From the NCBI GenBank assembly GCA_021029095.1, contig JAJOHG010000451.1, positions 1 to 19,036 of the forward strand: 19,036 bases of DNA, given 5' to 3'. This document shows positions 9,407 through 19,036 of the stretch, one piece after another. Source of the stretch: Phellopilus nigrolimitatus. Taxonomy: Eukaryota; Basidiomycota; Agaricomycetes; Hymenochaetales; Hymenochaetaceae. The notes under the pieces were generated by a model that was given only the letters and a program-made list of their open reading frames with translations, did not search any database and was not told where the DNA came from. Both the position numbers and the translations under genes were made by a program. The stretch's first letter is position 1. Each line of letters starts with the position of its first letter.

Positions 9407-12098
9407 ATGCTCGACGTCGACCGCCTCCTCTCAGACCCCCTCCCGCCCCCTGTCTTCGCCAACCCTCTCGCGACTCCCCCGCCCGACGACCTCGACCTCT
9501 CCTTCGTCGTCCCCGCCTTCGACCACCTCCACCCCCGCCCCCGTCTCTCCCTCGCTATCGTCGAGAACCGCCAAGCGCATCCGCCCCAGACCGCCCTGGC
9601 CTACGACACCCAGCACGCCTCCGGTCTCTCCGCCTCGTCCCCCGCCGCCCACGCCTTCCGCTACGCGCGCACCCCGCTCGACTCCGCATCCGCGTCGGGC
9701 TCCGCACCTGTCTCAGTTTCCGCATCGGCCGCGTCCGGTGGCGACGCCAGCGCATTCAGTGCCAGATCCGCCTCTGCTTTCGAGCACTCCTCCGGGCCCG
9801 CCACAGGGACCACCTACGTCTCCGGTATGTCTTCTCTTCTCCGCGCTTTCTCGCCACGAGCTTCTTTACCGCCACTCACTGCAAATTATACTCTACAGGT
9901 TATCCTTCCTCCCCTCCTCCTTCTAGGCAGCACTCCGACCATGGCTGTGACCGCGATAGGCTTTCCGGTGCTAACCAATTAACTTCCCAGTCTCCGGTGG
10001 CCTCGCCCGTCGGTCAAGTCGCCACGGGCCTCCCAGAAAGACTTAACCTGCCTTTTCAGAACTCGCTAAATGCGCAAAGCCTGCCTGAACATTATCACAC
10101 TGCTATCAGCCACGCTCAGCAGCCAGATCAAACCCAAAGTCTCCAGCAGAGACAGCTAGCCTATTCTCAACAAAACACTCATTCGCATTCGCACTCCCCC
10201 TCGACTCTCCATTCCCCCTCAGACCGTTTTCCTCCGCTCGCCTCGATGCTCGCCTCAGGTCGTTACTCACGAGTCGAACGGTACCCGTTCCCCTCGCCAG
10301 ACCACCATGACCGTCGCGCCTCAGATCCCTCTGATCACTACTCGACTGCAAAACCTTACCCGCCTTCATCGCTGCCTGTAGGCTCTGCGTACGCTGCACC
10401 TTCTTACACGCTTCACCGAATCAATCGAAGCAGCTCTTATTCTGATTTTGGGACGGAACCTGGTTTAAGCCAGGCAGATTGGCGTGACGAAGAAAGGGAA
10501 AAGCTTTATCGCGAAGAACGCTCCACAAGCGGCATTGACCCCTATTCTCCAATCCATTCCTCCTTCTCTTCGTCAAATTCTTCCCTTGCTGCGCAAGCTC
10601 TCCCCTCTCCTCACGCAGCATCATACCATCATTCCCAGGGCCTGCGCGGCTACGCAGGACATCCCAGCGACTACGCGCTTTATGGCTCGCCAGAGGATAT
10701 ATCTTACGACGGCAGACCGGATTCAAGCTCGGGCGATTCGAATTCTCCATCCTACGCGTATGCGTCAGGTCCCGGTCCGATGGCTCCTTCCGGCGGACAT
10801 GCGCATCCACAGTCTACCGCACCACACCCCAGTCAAGTTGGCTATGCAAATGGCGGCGTTGATCCCGCGTCTAAGACGTATTCTTTCGTCTCGCTTCCGG
10901 GAAACACTGTTCGCAAGCGGCCGCGCAGACGTTACGATGAGATTGAGAGGCTATATTCGTGCAACTTCCCCGGCTGCACGAAAGCTTATGGGACGCTAAA
11001 CCACCTTAATGCGCATGTGAACATGCAAAAGCACGGTGTGAAGAGACACCCCAATGGTGAGTTTTTCCCCGATGCTTTTACTGTTTGTTCCGTTTTTCGC
11101 GCTATTTTTCTATTTATTGTGTGGCCTGTGTGGACTATACTCTTAGGGGTAGAGGGATTTTTTATTTTTGACGACGTGCTACGTGCATAACCTTTTCTGC
11201 CCTTTGCATGAGTGTCAGATACAGTTGTCCTTTCTTACCTCTATCTTTTGACCTACCTTCCCCCAAATCCCCTCTTGCATCTGTCCCATCGCGTGTTAGG
11301 ATTCGATATCTGACTGTCAATTCTTGCCTCCGTTGTTTATTGCATACAGAATTTAAAGAGATGCGAAAGCAGTGGCGAAAGATGAAGAAGGAGCAGGAGC
11401 AAGAACGCGACACACAGAGACACAGCGCTGTCCCTACAGGGCTTTCTGGTAACGGTGGACTTACAGATGTCATGCGTCGGCGTCGTACTGCAGAATCAAA
11501 CCCGTACGGTCTTAATTCCGTTGGCTCTCACGAGGACATTGGCGCAAATGGGCTTTCAGCAGGCTCTGCCCATGTGTCGAGTTCGGCCTCTGATCCATTG
11601 AGTATGCAGTCCCTGGACATATCGTCCTACGGGCTCAGCTCTGGGATGCCAATGAATGTCGGTATGGATTCCATGGGCGGCGGAATGGGCGTCGTGGGTG
11701 GCTACGGCCACCACCACTACGCGCAGCCGTCGGCGTATCACGGCCAACAGCGTTCGGGCATCTCGCCCGTCTCACCCGCTTCCCCCGTCTCGCCCGCAGA
11801 TGCTTATGGCTCCCGGTACGCTTCAAACGGAACGGTCCTCGCGCCTCTCTCGCTTCCCGCGGGCCCGCCCAGCTCCCCCGGCACGTACTACGATGCGCTT
11901 GCGCGCTCGCACTCGGGCGAGTATGAACACGAGCGCGCGCGCACGCCGCCGCCACGCAACCAGCTCCCGCCAGACGCCACACTTTGCTCGGCGTACTCGC
12001 ACCACTCGCATAACCCCGAGTTGGGCGACGGGTATGGGCTGCCGAGTTTGTCATCGATTGCACGCATGGAGCACCACGGACAACACAGTCCGCACTAA
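9407..12098 (+). CDS. Con7-type C2H2 zinc-finger transcription factor
   Basis: Exons are 9407-9824, 9899-11056 and 11350-12098; the introns are 9825-9898 (GTATGT...TACAG) and 11057-11349 (GTGAGT...TACAG). The product is about 774 residues. A basic block (KRPRRRYDEIERLYSC) leads into one C2H2 finger with C494, C499, H512 and H518 (C-x4-C-x12-H-x5-H) and the core KAYGTLNHLNAHVNMQKHG. After the second intron comes the matching basic helix EFKEMRKQWRKMKKEQEQER. This KRPRRRYDEIERLY / AYGTLNHLNAHV / EFKE(I/M)RK pattern is the hallmark of fungal Con7 proteins. In the ascomycete Magnaporthe, Con7 is a nuclear regulator of conidiation and infection-related morphogenesis; the role in basidiomycetes is inferred at most. 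The rest is low complexity: a Pro/Ser/Ala-rich N-terminus, Ser/Tyr/His-rich middle, and a C-terminus with Met/Gly, a His triplet (646-648) and SPVSPASPVSP. Exon 1 is strikingly C-ending in codon use. Confidence 0.9.
11057..11349 (+). other. Long (293-nt) second intron of the Con7-like gene
   Basis: A GTGAGT donor follows the Asn codon just after the finger. A CTGAC branch site (about 11312-11316) and TACAG acceptor precede EFKEMRK, which restores the family motif exactly. The intron is T-rich and about five times the usual basidiomycete length. If it were retained, translation would stop at 11188-11190, giving a ~569-residue protein with the finger but without the following basic helix and C-terminus. 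No snoRNA boxes or internal exon were evident. Confidence 0.8.
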
Positions 12099-12700
12099 AG
12101 CGACCGGCCGCTTTCCTCACTCGTGCCAACGCTAGGCAACAGATTTTTGTCGGTTCTTCTAATTTTTTGTTCGCTGCAATAACAACATTGGATCCAGGCC
12201 ACATTCTGTCTTGTCCCCTCACGACTAATTACTGCCTATTTTCTTGTCCGCAAAACGTGGCCTGGGACATAATTATTATTCCACCCTTCCCCACCCCCCC
12301 TTTTTTCTTTGGAATTCACCTACCAGGAACAGCAAACCCTTTTTTACTTGTATGCAACTTATAAAATCCTTACAGGCGCCTGCTTACCTTTTTATTTCTC
12401 TACCTCATCGCCTTCGAATCCGAGTCGATCGGCGTGCTACTTTCTACTCTCTATTATTCTTGGCCTTGGCCTCTTGTCTGTAATTCTAGTCGAACGCTTC
12501 GCCTCCCCTTGCCCCTTACCCCGTCCTAGCTCCTATGCACTGTACTCGTATCTGGTCTTGGTCTGCCGATCGTTCTCAGGATTCCCCTCATTCATTTCAT
12601 TTCATTCCTCGTTTCTTTAGCATCCGCTTGCACTTTAGTTATGAGCAATGTAATGCTCGACGCGGGGCGACCATGCCTACGCACGCGCGGGCGGCTGATA
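12099..12700 (+). other. 3' flank / probable 3' UTR of the Con7-like gene
   Basis: T/C-rich sequence without recognisable coding potential follows the stop codon. AT-rich pieces around 12269-12280 and the T-rich stretch near 12300 could contribute to 3'-end formation, but no clear AATAAA signal is present. Plus-strand frames here (for example 12309-12620) reflect the pyrimidine skew. Confidence 0.4.
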
Positions 12701-12727
12701 AGTATTTAGGTATACTTAGTAAATACT
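12701..12727. repeat. Short AT-rich hairpin downstream of the Con7-like gene
   Basis: AGTATTTA (12701-12708) and TAAATACT (12720-12727) form a perfect 8-bp stem around an 11-nt loop, close to a run of T. It could help 3'-end formation or be incidental. Confidence 0.35.
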
Positions 12728-15645
12728 GTACACCACTTTTTTGTTCTGAATTCTCGAAGCAATTGCAACCTGGACGAACGGACTAATATGCATTGTTCTG
12801 GCGAATTTGCAAGCCTGGCGCTATTTTCAAGCTTCAAATTCGGACCGACGCGAAACGCTCGCATTCGCGGATCTTCCTCGGGCGCGTTCTGGGGTTCTGT
12901 GAGATTATGGATGCCTGTCTTGTGTACACACGTGCAGCGGGGAAGCGGGCCCTTGACCTTCAGATACAGACGCGAGCGGAACGACTCTGGCAGCTGAAAG
13001 TGATCCGGGGAAACGGGGGCACGATGGGAAGCCCCACGAGGGTTTGGGGAAGACGTACACATGTTACAATCCCGAGATATTTTTTTCACAGAATTCAAGA
13101 AATTAAGATTTAAATTTTATTCGCGATTCTGCGCGGCGGCGGCGGCGGCGGCGGCGGATGCGCATATGCGTGTCTTCGTGTCCTGCCCTTCGCGAGGGTA
13201 GAATTTTAATATCCTTGCAAATAAATACGTGGGTTCGGCAAACGGCGAGAGAATGCCCATCTCGAGCCAAGCCCCCTTCTTTCATTCATTATAGCAATGT
13301 CTATTGAGAACCATGCCCTAAAATAGTGGTTTTTAGATGATAAGAACTCGAAGGTGCTGCGGATGTAGAAAGTGCATGGTCGGGAGCTGTGACTTTGCAC
13401 AGCGGTAAAATTTCTTTATGAAGGGGCAGAGGCATTCAGACTGCTGCCAGGTGCCTGCAACAGGTTCGACGGCCCGCTCACTTCCTCCCCTAAAATCAAG
13501 ACGCAGAGATGTCCAGACTCCAGACTGCCAATCGTACGAAGCGACGGAGGAATCCGAGGCCTCGATGACGGCATGCCGGCACCTGTGATCTTGGACATGG
13601 AAAAGACGACGTAAGGACCCAGAGCACATGATACCAAACGTGCCAGCGCACCCACAGACGCTTCAGCACGATCCAGACCTTATCACTGGTGATGTGGCGT
13701 GCCCTGCCATCCAGAGCGAAATGAACGTTGACGCGAGGTCGAGCGCGTCCATCCGTCATCATCGAGAACTTCTAAAACGACGACGACGCCTATCTAGGCC
13801 GAAGGATTGGCGTCAGTGTGATAGACGTGCCCGCCAGCTTTCGGTGGCCATGGAGCTCGTGTCAATAATATAAAAAATACGTGAGTAAATTGAGTGCAAT
13901 CTCTGATCATGAGCAGCCTCTGGAGAATGGAAGGACCGGGAGCCGGCATGCCTGACATCACGCATAGAACAAACGTACATACACACCATGGTATACGCGC
14001 AATATTTGGCGCGTTTGACAGGATATTCGAATTGCACCGGCAAAGCGGAAGAATCAAATTTCCCTTCCGTGACTTCCAAATCGTCGCATCGCATGCCCAG
14101 GCGCTCATGAGTCCAAGGTTTGGACATATGTAACGCCGTCCCGGGTTTTGAGTTCATTTACAAAGAAATGCCTCGATGAGGCAGCCGCTTTTTTCTTTCT
14201 TTGAATGGACAGATGCACATACGCGGATAAGAGATCTGACAATAGAAATGGGTGTCGTACCAGGTATATTCAGTAAAACTGAACGTTTGCGCGCTTGGCG
14301 CACCGTTTGCGTTTCACGCAGAGCGGGCTGTCTATTGAAGAACTCTGAACACGTTTTTGAAACTCGTGTCTTGCTTCCATCTTGCGTTCGTCCTGAAGTT
14401 TGAACTCTAGGACAAGTTTCGGGCTCGCTGTAGGATACGGTTCTCGTGTGCCCTCAAGTCTCTTGAACTCCTCTTTCCTGCTTCTAGAAATCTTCTTCTG
14501 TTCAAAAGTAGTAGTTAGTTTCCATATCATTATCTCGCGCGAGGATACGGTTCGGATGTGCTCGCCTGAAGACGCCAAAATGCGCTCTCATGTTCTCACA
14601 TCCACACGTGTAGAACCTGCTCCTCAATTGGCTACTCGTAATTATGTCGACCTTCGTAAGCCGCTGCGGGGAAATGATCACATGTCATTGCAAATAAGAT
14701 AAACCGTTTCTGCACCTTGTCCTCCGAATTGGTTTGTTGAAAACAAGTCGCGTACGTATGGTTACGGTAGGTCAGAGCGTCTTGATTGCAAAACCGTAGC
14801 TAGAAGACGCCAACCACATCATTATTTTGCCAGTGAAACTCGAGATGCGCCATCGTGATAAGGGATAAGGAAAGACTTATTCCCCACAGTAAAGTGAAGG
14901 AACACGTTTTCTGTTACCCGCCTCACTCCGTCCGGTGCGGGCTGCTTCTGTCCAAAACAGTATCGCTATATTCCGCACGTCCGTTGGTGCTGATCGGTAT
15001 CCCAAACTCAAGTCTCGATTGAACGGGAGAACACGTCCAGCGAACCCCACGGAGTTTTCCGTGATCCATGAGCTCTTTGAGTTTCATATTTAGACTTCGT
15101 CACTTCAACGATGACCAGTAAGTAGAAATCGCAAAATCTTCACGGAAACAACATTATGTCCAACACACTGATGAACGACGCGATGAACTGATTTCAAGCC
15201 AAAGCTGCATTGTACACGCACAAAGTACTAAATGGTCATCGCCTATCGCCGCACTACCATTTAATGTGCACCGCCCGCATTATGTGACGGAGGAACGTGG
15301 TTTTGACTTTGTTCCTATGCCCTCCCTATGTAGATAAGCTTAGTAGGGTGGAGAGTGATGCGTGAAAAATTGTTGCTTCTTTACATGTCACTTCATTAAT
15401 TGTATATGAGATTCGAAATCTGTCCGTGCCTCACAGTAAAATGCTGGAACGGAAAGGACGCGGCTATGGCGATGACTCGAACGTGGCATCCTACATGTAT
15501 AACAAGTCCTTAGTATAGACCGTGGATAACGAGCTGCCGAGATGATTATGTTTCATCTGAGACTCAGCTGGTATACGCAATTAGACGTCAGGCTTTGAAT
15601 ACTTGCACACCGAAGATCTAAGCAGCCTTACGGGGTTAGACTAAT
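12728..15645. other. Gene-poor stretch
   Basis: Open frames up to ~130 codons overlap on both strands without a recognised domain or consistent splice sites (for example 12793-13113 plus, 12706-13098 minus, 13894-14133 plus). Apart from the CGG microsatellite, the only repetition noted is a pair of GAGGATACGGTT-like words near 14433 and 14540. Confidence 0.45.
13134..13157. repeat. (CGG)8 trinucleotide microsatellite
   Basis: Eight uninterrupted CGG units directly follow GCG. On the minus strand this overlaps a short frame rich in arginine, but no gene is supported there. The repeat is GC-rich within otherwise AT-leaning DNA and could form stable secondary structure. Confidence 0.85.
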
Positions 15646-16145
15646 AGCGTGATCTCGTTCTCTTAACTCCCGATAAGATCCCGAGGCTTCCAGACATCGA
15701 ATGTGGCTATAGACATTGGGCTTTACCAACTGAAGCTCGACCCTCCTTCAAGTTATCATTCAGAAAGAGAAAAAAAGAGACCTATTCCGCAGCCGCAACG
15801 TTTGATCGAGTCTGCACGTTGATCGAAACCGACAGGAATATCGAAGAAGCATCAGAGATCAAGCAGCGGTTATCTTCGATATTTCATCGAAGACGTGAAA
15901 GCGTTTTGCCGCTGCTTCAAGTTGAAGCTGAGTTGACATCACCCAGCCACAGGCTTCTTCCACCGAAGGTCAAGCTGTTCGGCGCTTTTCTCGTAAGTGC
16001 GGCTTCCCCGATAAAGTGTCAAAGAAACACGAGTTATAGAAGCCATGTCGGTGCTTCCCCCATCACCGAGCGATCCCGGGTCCAACAGCGAATTCACAAG
16101 ATGCGGTCCGTGGAGATTGGGTGCAAATTGGAAGATTTCGGTTGA
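15646..16145 (+). CDS. Long open frame or possible exon, unrecognised
   Basis: The frame stays open for about 166 codons without needing an ATG. A possible acceptor (CTTCCAG, ending about 15691, with TTAAC upstream) and a strong donor GTAAGTG at about 15993 bracket a segment with a basic run (FRKRKKE) and a charged helical part (NIEEASEIKQRLSSIFHRRR). I do not recognise a family and found no connecting exons. The opposite strand also has plausible-looking short frames, so the coding strand is uncertain. Confidence 0.2.
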
Positions 16146-16799
16146 CATTGACAACGGGAGAACCTTATTTTCTCACGGTCACGTTCTGACCTCGTAAGTA
16201 TTTTCCAAACTTCTTCTTTTTCGTAACTTCCTATTAACTTCCTAACTCGACCGTCTTTGAGCTCTAAATTTGATTCGAAGTTCATTTCGAGTTTGTTTCG
16301 AAAGCTTCCAGCAATTTTTGGATTGGTTGAGTTTAGGGTTTATAATTGCCTAATCCGTGCGCCAATCCAGCCGAACAGCCGAAAGCTGTTTGAAAAATAT
16401 CTGGTCTCAGACTTTATGAATGTTTGTAAGTTTAGTGATTATGAAAAGTTGAAAAAAAAAGGAACAACCTTTCAGCACTTATGTCGATGCGAGCCAGCGT
16501 ATCGCTAATGAAATGCATGCACTCTGTACTAGGTTTCACGAAACTCCGTCTCTTCGCCGTTCGTCGACTGACACCGAAGCCTAGACATTTTCAGTTCTAT
16601 GCTTCGAAATCTTGCTTTCTTGGGAGTATTTCCGCGGTCCTCGTCTTCGCCGTGCTTTTCTCTAATTTCAATATAGCTTTGAGAAGTTCTTGATGATTGA
16701 AAGCCATATAGCTCGAATAAGCCTGCGCCGTGCCGGAGTCGGAGTGCTAGCCTTCTCGTGCAATATTACGCAGAAGATGCGAAGGGTCGCCGGAGGTCG
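16146..16799. other. Stretch without visible genes
   Basis: AT-leaning sequence with TTCGAA-like and AACTTCCTA words repeated locally (two AACTTCCTA copies near 16224-16243). The plus-strand frame at 16257-16508 has no recognisable motif. Confidence 0.4.
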
Positions 16800-17333
16800 T
16801 CATTTCACTGCAATAACTATCTTGTTCTTAGAAGGAACATGAGATAAAGCGAGAAGATCATAATGCTGGTTGCTCGTATAGAAGGATAAATTAAAAGCTG
16901 GTCGTGTTTCGTGCATGGATCGAAGAGACTTACTGTGCGATCCTCCCTTTTCTTCGGGATGATCGTCAACTGGATGAAGTGAGAGCTCAGAGCGGAGGCT
17001 ATGGAAAAGATTTGTGAGGTAAAGTAGTTGGGAAATGGAGAGGGAGGAAAGCAACAAAACACCATACCAAACCTCGGCAACCATTCCTATGAAGAAGTAT
17101 AGACTCCAAATGAATAAAGTTGCCTCAAATGTGGCTATCGGTGAGTTTTCCGATATGCGGTGGATTTGCTTCTGTTGAAGTGCATCGGAGATCGACAATC
17201 CAGGGAACAAGGTTGTACCGGATATCACTTGCACTACCGGGTTCCAATCTACGCATGGGGAGGATGGCTGGCTAAACTCTGAACCAAAGTCCTCTGTGAG
17301 TACAGTCAGGCAATATGTAATGTCTGCGCACAT
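16800..17333 (-). CDS. Possible membrane-protein open frame, unrecognised
   Basis: An ATG at 17333 opens ~177 codons to a stop at 16800-16802. The middle is strongly hydrophobic (around FIWSLYFFIGMVAEVWYG and GVLLLSSLSISQLLYLTN), suggesting one or two membrane segments. Exon-like signals are also present: a CTGAC branch site with CACAG acceptor ending at 17294, and a GTAAGT donor at 16933. So the frame may instead be an internal or terminal exon of a longer gene; a GTGTGT donor 69 nt before the acceptor would fit, but its upstream frame is blocked. The family is not recognised. It could be a decayed gene. Confidence 0.28.
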   Translation of the reverse strand: MCADITYCLTVLTEDFGSEFSQPSSPCVDWNPVVQVISGTTLFPGLSISDALQQKQIHRISENSPIATFEATLFIWSLYFFIGMVAEVWYGVLLLSSLSISQLLYLTNLFHSLRSELSLHPVDDHPEEKGGSHSKSLRSMHETRPAFNLSFYTSNQHYDLLALSHVPSKNKIVIAVK

Positions 17334-17345
17334 AGTAATTCTCAA

Positions 17346-19036
17346 TAATGATCATAACACACTTTCTGGGCTTTTCGGGAAGAGTTTCTAGACGATATTT
17401 AGCACGAATTTAGGCGTCGAACTCGGAGCTTTTAAATCTTATTCGTAGAACCAATGGGTGCTTTGAGTCGGATCCTCTGTACACTTTGCCAACCACCAAA
17501 AGAAAAACAAAAGTGCGTTAGGAAATATAGAGCGTCTGCGTAATCGTGGGCGTGTTTCAATGAAGAAGATCCGTACCTTCAGGAGTGCTACGAGGTCGTT
17601 CAAGTTCAGGCGAAACTTCGATGTTTAGCTAGACTCCTTGTTGACATTAATCAGCCTCGATATAACAAGGAAACGTCAAACAAACGGGTTTGTCGGAAAT
17701 CTGAGCTATACGCATCGGGAGGCCATAAGTGTAGCCGAATACTCGTTATATTTTGCGACGAGTCTGCAGTGCTATGTCATGCCCGTGATGAACGCAGCGT
17801 CGTGGTAGGAACCAAAAGCCGAAAACTTCGCGCTTTCTTAATTTTAACGCACAAAGAATGTCGCCTATTATCTGAGTGGGGATACCGGGTGGGAAAGTGA
17901 AACACAAGACCGACCGAGAAGCTTCGAAGCCTATGCAAAGAAGTCGTACCCATCCAAGGACGCCGGACCAGTCCCGAGCACCTCTAATATTCACTAAAGC
18001 GACCTTAACGCAAATTGCCTTGCAGGATGTAATGGCACCGCGGCGGACGTAGCCGTACATACAAGTCGAAGTGTCACTTGGAAGGACCATGAGTTTCGGA
18101 GGGGTAAAGCTTGTTGTGGAAATTTAAAACTTCCCTTTAGATGGAGTGTAAACAACACCGAACAACGGATGGGTCAGAAGTGGTAACTGTGGACGAGGGG
18201 AGCATACCATATTTGTGCAAAGTGGGAGAAACTGATGTGCGAGAAGATCGTAAATTTGTAGATGGATTCCTTCGGCAAAGATGAGCCTAGGCATGAGCTT
18301 CGTCTTTGAAGCCTTTGAAAGAAATGAGTACAACTTTGTTGATGCCACATAATTCCGTAGATGACTTCTTGAGGAACAGAGATAAATATCCAACGGAGTA
18401 TTTTAGACGAAGCAAAAGGAGACATTGCGAAGTTTGTGGGGCGAAACATGCGCTATCTGTGGAAAACCGTAGATCCATAGTGGCACCACAAAGAACACTA
18501 TTCGTGCAGAATAGGGTAAATTCTTGGGTATGTGGATCAGGCGGACTTGTTTAAGTTTAGTACTATCCTGTAACGGCCGAATGTTTTTTGAATATTGGAT
18601 TAGCTGGGTAAAAGAACCCTGGAGAACATTTGTCTGAAATTTGGTATTGTGATGCAGGGGTCTGCCCATAGTGAGACACTTAGCCCTTTGAACCGTCGCC
18701 GTGCGGTGACTGAGCTAGTCAACAAGCTGTGTGGATTGCGAGGATGTTAACGACTTCGAAACACCGAACGTAGAGAAATGTAGGAAATACGGATTAGCAA
18801 GTGGACAGAGTGGTTCAAACGATGTGTGAAGTACAGTGGAAAGCGAGCGGTACAGCTCAGTAGCTGATAAGTTCTCTGAACATTGTCAATATGAAATTTT
18901 CTCCTAGCCGCAAATAGATATGCAGATATGTTCTGATGAACAGGAGGACAGGAGGATGAAAAGCCCAACGCACGTGACTATCACGTGTTGAAGCTTTGTC
19001 CTTATGTAGTCATCCAAAACGGGGAAAAGTACGTCA
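17346..19036. other. Gene-poor stretch at the right edge
   Basis: Only short overlapping frames on both strands (for example 18124-18449 minus, 18306-18554 plus), with no recognised domains, no tRNA or rRNA, and no clear promoter. A gene continuing beyond the right edge cannot be excluded. Confidence 0.4.

Noticed and set aside
9402..9926. Pro/Ser-rich 174-codon frame overlapping exon 1 of the Con7-like gene
   Set aside because: It is an out-of-frame shadow in C-rich DNA and starts with GTG.
9968..9990. Intron-like 3' end (GCTAAC...CCCAG) within exon 2 of the Con7-like gene
   Set aside because: No donor upstream gives a workable length and keeps the reading frame; the frame is open without splicing.
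11057..11349. A snoRNA hidden in the long intron
   Set aside because: A CTGA word is present, but no matching C box or H/ACA structure could be found by eye.
11635..12222. 195-codon minus-strand frame opposite exon 3 of the Con7-like gene
   Set aside because: Antisense shadow of a GC-rich coding exon; no motif.
13103..13285. Arginine-rich peptide on the minus strand
   Set aside because: The arginine run is the (CGG)8 microsatellite read in a chance frame.
13894..14133. Plus-strand frame with a protein-like stretch (AIFGAFDRIFELHRQSGRIK)
   Set aside because: Only 80 codons, no splice context, an equally open opposite strand, and no known family.
17220..17260. GGTTCCAATC resembling a tRNA B box
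   Set aside because: No A box at the right distance and no cloverleaf.

Overview
The window looks like nuclear DNA from a filamentous basidiomycete, most likely an Agaricomycete. Introns are mostly 50-75 nt, with GT donors, CTGAC-type branch sites and CAG acceptors. Promoters are TATA plus pyrimidine-rich leaders. The two recognisable proteins belong to fungal families. No operons, tRNA, rRNA, CRISPR or prokaryotic features were seen. All family calls come from recognising sequence by eye; no search was run.

Layout. (1) 1-863, minus strand: the 5' part of a RING-finger (C3HC4) gene, cut by the left edge. It has four exons in the window, including a 15-nt microexon that carries one zinc ligand. 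It also has an apparent 1-nt insertion just after the RING domain that breaks the frame. (2) About 0.86-7.9 kb: gene-poor DNA with no convincing gene. It holds weak exon-like fragments and one clear structure, a ~135-nt near-perfect palindrome (4603-4737) that looks like a fold-back MITE with a TA target duplication. (3) 7943-8229, minus strand: a small two-exon gene of unknown function, with a long pyrimidine-rich leader on its own strand. (4) 9293-12098, plus strand: the main gene of the window. It has a TATA box, a pyrimidine-rich leader, and three exons encoding a ~774-residue C2H2 zinc-finger transcription factor of the fungal Con7 type. The second intron is unusually long (293 nt) and sits directly behind the zinc finger. 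(5) 12.1-19.0 kb: a T/C-rich 3' region, then gene-poor DNA with a (CGG)8 microsatellite and two unrecognised long open frames (about 15.65-16.15 kb plus, 16.80-17.33 kb minus).

Functional reading. The Con7-like gene and the small minus-strand gene are divergent, with start codons about 1.2 kb apart, so they may share a promoter region. Nothing ties the RING gene, the Con7-like gene and the other open frames into one pathway. I did not find a new multi-gene system. The points most worth checking are the RING frameshift and microexon, the palindromic element, the unknown small gene, and the long intron of the Con7-like gene.
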